A stretch of 11,169 nt of DNA from JBFXAM01 sp050184295 (GTDB lineage Bacteria > Planctomycetota > Phycisphaerae > UBA1845 > Fen-1342). Below are positions 6,241 to 11,169 of the stretch, piece after piece; positions within the stretch are counted from its first letter, which is position 1; each line of letters begins with the position of its first letter. The notes beneath the pieces were generated by a model, which worked only from the letters and a program-made list of their open reading frames with translations, ran no database searches and was not told the origin of the DNA. The position numbers and the translations under genes were made by a program. The DNA is taken from contig JBFXAM010000140.1 of NCBI GenBank assembly GCA_050184295.1, forward strand, positions 1 to 11,169, written 5' to 3'.

Positions 6241-7317
6241 CTATTCCAGTTCGCGCAGCAGCCGGGTGTCGACCAGGCCGCTGACATTCGGCGGTGATTT
6301 TGAAAACTCCAGGTCATACGACCACTGCGCAAACTCGCGCAGCGAGTCCTCCAGCGGGTCCGTCAGAAACTCCGTCCGCGCGAGCGCATCCTCGAACACC
6401 TTCGGCGGCAGACTCTTACCTGTGAGTTTGTTGATCGCCGCCGCCAGCGGCGCGGCGCACGCGGCGCGGTCTGAGTTCAGTTGTTTTGTCCACTGCATAT
6501 GCACTTGCAACACGCGCCGCAACACGTCAGCGTGTCGCGCGAGAAACTCGGGCGTGGTGACGACGAGTGCGAGGCAGAAGCGCCGCTCAGGCCAGAGATC
6601 CTTCTCCTCCGCGACCAGCACGCCGCCGCCTTCGACGATCAGCCGCGCCGCCCACGGCTCCGGCGCCCAGACGGCGTCGATCCGTTCGCGCGTCATCATC
6701 GCGAGTTGCTCGGCATTCGGGATCGGCGTGACGTTGTTGACGTCCGGTTGCGCGAGGACGTTGCGCAAGTAGTGTCGTGCGGAAAGGTCCTGCGTATTTC
6801 CGAGTTGCGGCGTGGCGATGCGCTTGCCTTTCAGGTCGGCGAGCGTGCGAATGCCGGCGTCCGGCCGCGCGACGATCGCGACGCCGTTCGCCGCCGCGCC
6901 CGCGACGACGTGGATTCCCGCGCCGCGTGTCCTGGCGTGCGCGTTGAGCGCGGGGCCGGGGCCGACGTAGCCGATGTCGATCTCGCCGGCGAAAAGCGCT
7001 TCGATCAGCGAGGGGCCGGCGTTGAAGACCTGCGTCCGAAGCGTCGCGGGGCGAACCGCCGCCGCGAAGTCGCCGGTTTCGACCGCCAGCACCGCCTGGG
7101 CATGCGTCAGGTTGGCGAAGTACCCGATCCGCACCACACTCGCGGTCCGATCGGTCAACCCGTCCGCGGCGGATGCGGCCGGCGGCCGCGCGCGTTCGCA
7201 TCCTGCGACGGTCAGCACGATCAACGCGAACACGCCAACCCCGACGACGCGACGAGACCGTCGAGCCTTGCGGGCGGCGGATCGGACGGAATGGCTGCCG
7301 GACTGCGTTTGACGCAT
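6241..7317 (-). CDS. ABC substrate-binding lipoprotein, sulfonate/nitrate/taurine family (SsuA-like)
   Basis: The 358-residue protein starts at ATG 7317 behind GAGGATTCAGAGAGC. A basic N-terminus rich in Arg, a hydrophobic stretch (VVGVGVFALIVLTVAGC) and Cys40 form a lipoprotein signal, so the mature protein should be membrane-anchored. The mature part follows the NMT1/SsuA pattern closely: VRIGYFANLTHAQAVLAVE, then SLIEALFAGEIDIGYVGPGP, LADLKGKRIATPQLGNTQD, IDAVWAPEPWAARLIVEGGG and DLWPERRF. The family delivers aliphatic sulfonates, taurine, nitrate or related compounds to the permease; GNTQD and WAPEPWA resemble the sulfonate-type members, but the ligand is not decided by sequence. It is presumed to serve the ATPase and permease at 3567-1872, with which it shares strand and family. 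A longer start at 7353 is less likely because it adds only a basic stretch. Confidence 0.88.
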   Translation of the reverse strand: MRQTQSGSHSVRSAARKARRSRRVVGVGVFALIVLTVAGCERARPPAASAADGLTDRTASVVRIGYFANLTHAQAVLAVETGDFAAAVRPATLRTQVFNAGPSLIEALFAGEIDIGYVGPGPALNAHARTRGAGIHVVAGAAANGVAIVARPDAGIRTLADLKGKRIATPQLGNTQDLSARHYLRNVLAQPDVNNVTPIPNAEQLAMMTRERIDAVWAPEPWAARLIVEGGGVLVAEEKDLWPERRFCLALVVTTPEFLARHADVLRRVLQVHMQWTKQLNSDRAACAAPLAAAINKLTGKSLPPKVFEDALARTEFLTDPLEDSLREFAQWSYDLEFSKSPPNVSGLVDTRLLRELE

Positions 7318-7381
7318 GCTCTCTGAATCCTCGCGGCTTCGACGTCGTCGCACGTCGGCACGTCGACCTGCATAGACAACG

Positions 7382-7416
7382 CTCCATTTGGAGTGTACTA
7401 CACTCTATTTGGAGTG
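7382..7416 (-). promoter_or_regulatory. Candidate tandem operator upstream of the ABC binding-protein gene
   Basis: CTCCATTTGGAGTG (7382-7395) and CTCTATTTGGAGTG (7403-7416) agree at 13 of 14 bases and are exactly 21 bp apart, two helical turns. Each is itself a palindrome: CTCC, ATTT, GGAG in the first; CACTC, TATTTG, GAGTG in the second. The junction between them is a further inverted repeat, GAGTGTA and TACACTC around one base (7391-7405). Two dimers could bind the same helix face. The arrangement covers the predicted promoter, so repression is the simplest reading. The regulator is unknown and no regulator gene is in view. Confidence 0.65.
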
Positions 7417-7419
7417 CAA
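7392..7419 (-). promoter_or_regulatory. Possible promoter of the ABC binding-protein gene
   Basis: On the minus strand, TTGCAC (7419-7414) and TACACT (7397-7392) are separated by 16 bases, about 75 bases upstream of the ATG at 7317. The -10 matches four of six consensus bases and the -35 three. Both boxes lie inside the tandem operator, which would let a bound regulator block polymerase. Confidence 0.4.
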
Positions 7420-7779
7420 GTCCGTGAACCTGAGTCGTGTGCGGCGTCTCGCTGGTCGGCTCGCACGCGGGTCTGCTAGACCACGTTCTATCGACCCGAT
7501 GGGCCGCAGGATGTGCGATCGGCCCGTCCAGACGGCCGCGAGGGGAGCGCGCCGGGCGCACGCGCCGTGCGCCGAGAGAGCCGCGAAACCGGCACAAGTC
7601 AGTTCCAAATCAAAGTGTACGACGTGCGCGGCACGGTCCGGCGCGGGCGCCGCGCTCTACCAAACCTCCGCGCCGTGCAAACCGATACCACCGAGGGAAA
7701 TCGCGCCTGTCAGGTCGGTCGACGCGATTCCCAGACCGCCGTGGACGGCTGCTCGTAGCCCTGGTCCGGAGGACGACGC
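7420..7779. other. Divergent intergenic region between the ABC binding-protein gene and the SDR gene
   Basis: These 360 bases show no gene that can be supported. An 81-codon GTG frame at 7513-7758 ends just before the SDR ribosome site but has no Shine-Dalgarno of its own. A 7-bp hairpin (GGCGCAC, loop GCGCC, GTGCGCC) lies at 7555-7573. A short AT-richer patch at 7599-7619 partly resembles the tandem operator in opposite orientation. No clear promoter for the SDR gene was found. Confidence 0.5.
7768..7772 (+). promoter_or_regulatory. Shine-Dalgarno fixing a TTG start for the SDR gene
   Basis: GGAGG stands 7 bases before TTG at 7780. The next residues KTILVTGAEGFVG are the beginning of a Rossmann fold, so the TTG is the natural start despite being a rare start codon. 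Confidence 0.8.
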
Positions 7780-8742
7780 TTGAAAACGATCCTGGTCACT
7801 GGCGCGGAAGGCTTCGTTGGCTCACATCTGATCCAGTTCCTCAAGCACAAGGGCTACGACGTCGTCGCCGGCGTGCGGAACCGGGCGCGCAAACTCACGT
7901 TGGAGAAGCGCTTCGGGCGGGCGCTCGTCTGCGACGTCAGCGACGCGATCAACGTCGCCCGCGTCATCGCGAGCGCAAAACCGGATGGCATCATTCACCT
8001 CGCGGCGATGTCCCGGGCGGGTGAAGCCACCGCCGAACCCCTCACCGCGTATCAGTCCACCGTGACGGCATGGGCCAACGTGCTGGACGGCGCTCGCCGC
8101 GCGGTCCCGCGCGCCCGCGTGCTGATGGTGAGCGCCGCGGACGTGTACGGTGCGACGGCGCGCAGCGGCCAAGCGCTTACCGAAGACGCGGCCCTCGATC
8201 CGGTCAGCACATTCGGCTCGCTCCGCGCGACCGCCGAGACGATCGCACACACGTTTTTCCGCAATTATCACCTGAACGTCTCGATCGCACGTCCCTTCTT
8301 GCACACCGGGGCCGGACAGTCGCCGGAGTTCTATTTCGCCAACATCGCCAAGCGGGTCGCGCAGTGGGATGGCGCGCTGGGCCAGCAACTCGCGCTGTCG
8401 GACCTCGACTTCCGGCGCGATCTCTGCCATGTCGCCGACGTAATCGACGCGTACGAGCGCATCCTGCGCGAGGGCAAGCCGAACGAGATTTACAACGTTT
8501 GCGCCGGGCAGTCATCCACCTGCCGCGAATTCGTCGAGAGCATGGTCCAGGCCGCCGGGCGCGAACTCACCCTCGTCGACCAGCCCTCGCCCGCGAGCGA
8601 CGAGGAGCCGATCCCAACGCTGTGTGGGTCGGCCGACAAGCTGATCCGCGAACTTCGCTGGCAGCCGAAGCTGACTTGGCGCGACGCGATTCGCGATCTG
8701 GTGCTTAGTTATCAGACTGCCAAGCAGCCGATTGCGTCCTGA
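7780..8742 (+). CDS. RMD/GMD-like extended SDR (nucleotide-sugar family) with altered active site
   Basis: The 320-residue protein starts at TTG 7780. Residues 3-17 (TILVTGAEGFVGSHL) are the Gly-rich NAD(P)-binding loop; IIHLAA (71-76) is the next cofactor strand. The C-terminal half follows the GDP-mannose dehydratase/GDP-4-keto-6-deoxymannose reductase pattern: IARPFLHTGAGQSPEF, LDFRRDLCHVADV and EIYNVCAGQSSTCREF. In this family a Ser/Thr before VYG and a YxxxK pair catalyse hydride transfer. Here the positions read VSAADVYG (Ala119) and STFGSLRATAE (Phe145, Arg149). All three usual catalytic residues are replaced, so ordinary oxidoreductase chemistry is doubtful while cofactor and sugar-nucleotide binding look intact. 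It stands alone, upstream of the rpsP operon but separated by a terminator. The family is secure; activity is open. Confidence 0.87.
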   Translation: MKTILVTGAEGFVGSHLIQFLKHKGYDVVAGVRNRARKLTLEKRFGRALVCDVSDAINVARVIASAKPDGIIHLAAMSRAGEATAEPLTAYQSTVTAWANVLDGARRAVPRARVLMVSAADVYGATARSGQALTEDAALDPVSTFGSLRATAETIAHTFFRNYHLNVSIARPFLHTGAGQSPEFYFANIAKRVAQWDGALGQQLALSDLDFRRDLCHVADVIDAYERILREGKPNEIYNVCAGQSSTCREFVESMVQAAGRELTLVDQPSPASDEEPIPTLCGSADKLIRELRWQPKLTWRDAIRDLVLSYQTAKQPIAS

Positions 8743-8785
8743 TCGCCGCACACGCACGTCCGGGTGCACCGCAAGGCAATCCGGG

Positions 8786-8818
8786 GCGACCGGGCTTGGC
8801 GACGCCGAGCTCGGTCGC
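8786..8818 (+). terminator. Long hairpin terminator of the SDR gene
   Basis: A 15-bp stem (8786-8800 with 8804-8818, two G-T wobbles, no mismatch) closes on a GAC loop, 43 bases after the SDR stop. Only a weak T/C stretch follows. The length and position favour a terminator insulating the SDR gene from the ribosomal operon. Confidence 0.65.
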
Positions 8819-9076
8819 TCTGTCTCCAAACCGTCGCAGACTCCGCGAATCGAAGCCCAATGCGGTGGCAACGCTTTTTGGTGCAATCAGGGTTGTGCGA
8901 ACGCTGTCGGTCTGCTTTCGATTACAACGGTCGGGCTTCGGCGCCCGCCGCGCCGAGCGGCGACCCCGGCATCGGTGAAACGTCCGCTCTCTCGGGTCTC
9001 TCGTCGCGCGCGGGCTCTCGCTCGGCAGCCGTGCGCGGGATGCCCGGCCGATGTGAAGACACGATCAAATCGCCCC

Positions 9077-9105
9077 TTGGCAGGTGCCGCGGAGCGGTCT
9101 ATATT
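9077..9105 (+). promoter_or_regulatory. Sigma70-type promoter of the rpsP-trmD-rplS operon
   Basis: TTGGCA (9077-9082) and TATATT (9100-9105) are separated by exactly 17 bases, and each matches five of six consensus bases. Transcription would start near 9112, giving a leader of about 86 bases before rpsP. The preceding 258 bases from the SDR terminator hold no gene that can be supported. Confidence 0.8.
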
Positions 9106-9140
9106 ACCCCTCTGCGCGCTTTTGCTGGGTCGGAGTCGCG

Positions 9141-9180
9141 ATCCTGCGCGCCGGGGTCGGCGTTCGGCGCCGCCCAGGAT
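9141..9180 (+). promoter_or_regulatory. Structured leader hairpin upstream of rpsP
   Basis: Outer arms ATCCTG (9141-9146) and CAGGAT (9175-9180) enclose an inner stem CGGCG, loop TTCGG, CGCCG (9158-9172), with GGG and CCC able to pair between. It ends seven bases before the GGAGAGG ribosome site. The position between promoter and Shine-Dalgarno fits autogenous or attenuation control of a ribosomal operon, but no known leader family is recognised. Confidence 0.45.
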
Positions 9181-9197
9181 GATGCTCGGAGAGGCCG

Positions 9198-9458
9198 ATG
9201 GCCGTCAAGCTGCGGTTAAAGCGTATTGGGCGTACTCATCGATCAGTCTATCGATTGGCCGCGATCGACTCGCGCGATCCGCGCGACGGTCGCGTTCTTG
9301 AAGAGCTGGGGCTGTATGACCCAGAGCACCAGGACGCCGCCGGCCAGGTACGCGCCCTGAACGCCGATCGCATCCAGCACTGGCTGAGTTGCGGGGCCCA
9401 GCCGACGGACACGGTCCGACAGTTGCTCCAGAAGAACGGAATTGCCGTCAAGTCGTGA
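9198..9458 (+). CDS. rpsP: 30S ribosomal protein bS16
   Basis: The 86-residue protein starts at ATG 9198 behind GGAGAGG. The N-terminus MAVKLRLKRIGRTHRSVYRL and the following DSRDPRDGRVLEELGLYDP are the conserved bS16 core, and the length fits the family (about 80-90 residues). bS16 binds 16S rRNA early in small-subunit assembly. It is the first gene of the operon. The gene that usually follows in many bacteria, rimM, is missing: trmD begins 30 bases downstream. Confidence 0.97.
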   Translation: MAVKLRLKRIGRTHRSVYRLAAIDSRDPRDGRVLEELGLYDPEHQDAAGQVRALNADRIQHWLSCGAQPTDTVRQLLQKNGIAVKS

Positions 9459-9488
9459 TGCCACTGCCACGAACGGCCGGAACGAGCC

Positions 9489-10277
9489 ATGCGCGTCGAC
9501 GTGCTCACCTTGTTTCCCGAGGTCATGCGGCCTTATCTCCAGGCCAGCGTGCTCGGGCGCGCGCAAACCGCCGGCGTCGTTGAGTTCCACATTCACCAGC
9601 TCCGCGATTTCTCCGCCGATCCGCATAAGAAAGTCGACGACCGGCCGTTCGGCGGCGGCCCGGGAATGGTGCTCGCCTGTCAACCGGTCTTCGACGCCGT
9701 CGCCGCGGTGGAAGCCCTGGATCCACGACCGGCCCTGCGGATCCTCCTGACCCCGCAGGGCCGACCTTTTCGACAGCCGGTCGCGCGCGAGCTTTCGTCG
9801 CACGGTCGGCTGTTGCTCATCTGCGGTCACTACGAAGGATTCGACGAGCGCATCCTCGAGGGCTTGCGCCCGCTCGAAATCAGCGTCGGCGATTTCGTGC
9901 TCACGGGCGGCGAACTCGCGGCGCTCGCGGTGATCGACGCGGTTGTGCGGCTGCTGCCGGGCGCGCTGGGCTGCGACGAGTCGAGCGCCGCCGAATCGTT
10001 CTCCGACCATCGCCTCGACTGTCCGCACTACACGCGCCCGCGTGAATACGCCGGGATGCGCGTGCCCGATGTCTTGTTGAATGGAAATCACGCCGAGATC
10101 GACGCGTGGCGGCAGCAGCAGGCGCTGCGCCGCACGGCCGATCGCCGGCCGGACCTGCTGACGGGCGGCGACGGGCCGCCGGTGCGGCAGGCGTTCGCGG
10201 CGCGCGACGCGCACGGCGCGTGGCGTGCGGCGGAACGCTCCCCTACACCCTCGCTGCTCGTCGGTTCGATGGGATAG
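9489..10277 (+). CDS. trmD: tRNA (guanine37-N1)-methyltransferase
   Basis: The 262-residue SPOUT enzyme uses S-adenosylmethionine to methylate G37 next to the anticodon, preventing frameshifts. It starts at ATG 9489 with GGAACGAG before it. Family signatures are clear: VDVLTLFPEV, DDRPFGGGPGMVL, LTPQGRPF, the trefoil-knot cofactor loops ICGHYEGFDERI and VGDFVLTGGELAAL, and LDCPHYTRP with LNGNHAEI. By hand alignment the residue numbers coincide with the E. coli enzyme: Arg154 is kept, but the catalytic Asp169 position is Glu169 (AAESF). The C-terminus beyond RRPDLL is a Gly/Ala/Arg-rich stretch of about 40 residues rather than the usual helical end. It lies between rpsP and rplS, 14 bases before rplS. 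Confidence 0.96.
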   Translation: MRVDVLTLFPEVMRPYLQASVLGRAQTAGVVEFHIHQLRDFSADPHKKVDDRPFGGGPGMVLACQPVFDAVAAVEALDPRPALRILLTPQGRPFRQPVARELSSHGRLLLICGHYEGFDERILEGLRPLEISVGDFVLTGGELAALAVIDAVVRLLPGALGCDESSAAESFSDHRLDCPHYTRPREYAGMRVPDVLLNGNHAEIDAWRQQQALRRTADRRPDLLTGGDGPPVRQAFAARDAHGAWRAAERSPTPSLLVGSMG

Positions 10278-10291
10278 AAAGTGAGTCGCTC

Positions 10292-10771
10292 ATGAGACAC
10301 CCCCTGCTCGACATCATCGAAGCTCGTTACAAACGCTCGAACGCGCTGGATTTCGAGATCGGCGACACCGTCGTCGTGACGACCAAGATCGTCGAGGGCG
10401 AGAAAGAGCGACTCCAGGATTTCGAAGGCGCCGTGATCATGCGGAAGGGCCACGGCCTCGATGCGATGTTCACCGTGCGCCGCCTGGTCGGCAACGAAGG
10501 CGTGGAGCGCACCTTCCCGATCCACTCGCCGAAGGTCGCCGCGATCAAGACGCTCCGCAAGGGCAAGGTCCGCCGCGCGAAGCTCTACTTCCTGCGCGAC
10601 CGCGTGGGCAAGGCCCGCAAGCTGCGCGAGCGCCGCGTGAGCGCCGAGGCGAAGCAGGCCGCCGCCGCGGCCCGCGCCGAGAAGGCCAAGGCGCTCGCCC
10701 AGGCCCAGGACGTGGTTCGCACAAGCCGCGCCGCCGACCGCCCGCCGGCGATGGCGACAACGGGGGCCTGA
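10292..10771 (+). CDS. rplS: 50S ribosomal protein bL19 with C-terminal extension
   Basis: The 159-residue protein starts at ATG 10292, the first Met before the conserved core, with AAAGTGAG upstream. Core signatures are present: FEIGDTVVVTTKIVEGEKER, then DFEGAVIMRKG, VERTFPIHSPKV and KVRRAKLYFLRDRVGK. bL19 sits at the interface of the two ribosomal subunits. The family usually has about 115-125 residues; here about 45 further residues follow KLRERR, rich in Ala, Lys and Arg (for example KQAAAAARAEKAKALAQAQ). The longer open frame reaching back to 10106 overlaps trmD and is rejected. This is the last gene of the operon. Confidence 0.96.
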   Translation: MRHPLLDIIEARYKRSNALDFEIGDTVVVTTKIVEGEKERLQDFEGAVIMRKGHGLDAMFTVRRLVGNEGVERTFPIHSPKVAAIKTLRKGKVRRAKLYFLRDRVGKARKLRERRVSAEAKQAAAAARAEKAKALAQAQDVVRTSRAADRPPAMATTGA

Positions 10772-10806
10772 TCCCAAGCGCAGGGCGAACTGACGCCGAT
10801 GTTCAG

Positions 10807-10847
10807 GTTCGGGCGCGAACGCGAGATCGTGTCCGAACAGGGTTTTT
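10807..10847 (+). terminator. Intrinsic terminator of the rpsP-trmD-rplS operon
   Basis: GTTCGGGCGCGA (10807-10818) pairs with TCGTGTCCGAAC (10827-10838) over 12 bp with two G-T wobbles and an eight-base loop. Five T residues follow at 10843-10847. It begins 35 bases after the rplS stop. Confidence 0.75.
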
Positions 10848-11092
10848 CCGCGCCTGACCGGCCGCGTGATCGCGGCTGGAAGCCTCAACCTCCGGGCGCG
10901 ACGTTTCCCCGCGGTCCATTCGTGTTCATCACGCGCTTCGAGCGCCGGCGCTCGCGCGCCCTCCGGGGGGTGAGGACTGAACGCGTTGCGCGCGGTGCGG
11001 ATCGCACCCGCATGGGTTTAGCGCCCACCGCCGCACTCGTCGGCGACACGTCGACTCTGCAACGCGCCGCCGGTGGGACGATCCCTCGTCGG
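10848..11092. other. Intergenic region after the ribosomal operon, rich in inverted repeats
   Basis: No gene is supported here. Inverted repeats seen are a perfect 16-base palindrome at 10939-10954 (CGAGCGCC and its mirror), a GGTGCG, GAT, CGCACC hairpin at 10994-11008, and CCCACCG/CGGTGGG arms 40 bases apart (11024-11030 and 11071-11077). They may end transcripts arriving from either side. Confidence 0.4.
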
Positions 11093-11169
11093 CTACGTCT
11101 CCCCGGCCGTCCGGCGCTGCCGAAAAAAATCGCGCAGCAGCTCCGCGCATGGATCGGCCAGGACGCCGC
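11093..11169 (-). CDS. Possible C-terminal end of a convergent gene, cut by the window edge
   Basis: On the minus strand a frame enters from the right edge and stops at TAG (11095-11093). Its 24 residues include LADPCAELLRDFFRQRR, which reads like an amphipathic helix at a protein C-terminus. The opposite strand offers an arginine-rich frame running out of the window, which is less convincing because the rplS terminator lies inside it. No family can be named. Confidence 0.28.
   Translation of the reverse strand, partial: GVLADPCAELLRDFFRQRRTAGET

Noticed and set aside
5380..6297. Long plus-strand frame opposite the PEP-CTERM gene
   Set aside because: It is antisense to a gene with signal peptide, PEP-CTERM tail and ribosome site, and its later part is proline/arginine-rich shadow sequence.
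7513..7758. 81-codon GTG frame ending just before the SDR gene
   Set aside because: No Shine-Dalgarno at proper spacing, no recognisable motif, and an arginine-rich start; probably chance.
10799..11169. Open plus-strand frame from ATG 10799 to the window edge
   Set aside because: It is arginine-rich and contains the intrinsic terminator of the ribosomal operon at 10807-10847, so it is unlikely to be a translated gene.
1..11169. CRISPR array, insertion sequence or phage genes
   Set aside because: No regularly spaced direct repeats, transposase or integrase motifs, or terminal inverted repeats with target duplications were seen on either strand.

Overview
The window most likely comes from a GC-rich planctomycete, probably of the Phycisphaerae type. 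This is inferred from several dockerin-like Ca-binding modules of the form GDxNxDGxxNxxDIDxF, a HAF-repeat exported protein, a PEP-CTERM exported protein, and an rpsP-trmD-rplS operon without rimM. No mobile element, CRISPR array, tRNA or rRNA was seen.

Left part (1-1858, + strand): the end of an unidentified reading frame, a short dockerin-type protein that may be the broken-off end of a larger gene, and a complete secreted HAF-repeat protein with a C-terminal dockerin.

Middle part (1872-7317, - strand): a nitrate/sulfonate/taurine-type ABC importer in two blocks. The lipoprotein substrate-binding gene is at 7317-6241. The ATPase and permease overlap each other at 3567-1872. Between the blocks lies a translationally coupled pair (ATGA overlap): a PEP-CTERM protein with a lectin-like look, then a Gly/Thr/Val-rich protein with a dockerin. 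A 31-codon basic mini-ORF with a strong Shine-Dalgarno overlaps the ATPase start. A promoter upstream of the binding-protein gene is covered by two near-identical 14-bp half-symmetrical boxes exactly 21 bp apart, a good candidate operator.

Right part (7780-11169, + strand): an RMD/GMD-like extended SDR in which the usual Ser/Thr, Tyr and Lys catalytic positions read Ala, Phe and Arg; a strong hairpin terminator; a near-consensus sigma70 promoter and structured leader; then rpsP, trmD and rplS, closed by a hairpin plus T-run terminator. The right edge may hold the last codons of a convergent gene.

The housekeeping and ABC genes are very GC-rich, whereas the exported-protein genes are visibly more AT-rich in places (hand counts of single 60-base lines: about 47-50% against 75-82% GC). 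This fits faster evolution or separate origin of the surface-protein genes. All names rest on reading motifs by eye; no database search was possible.
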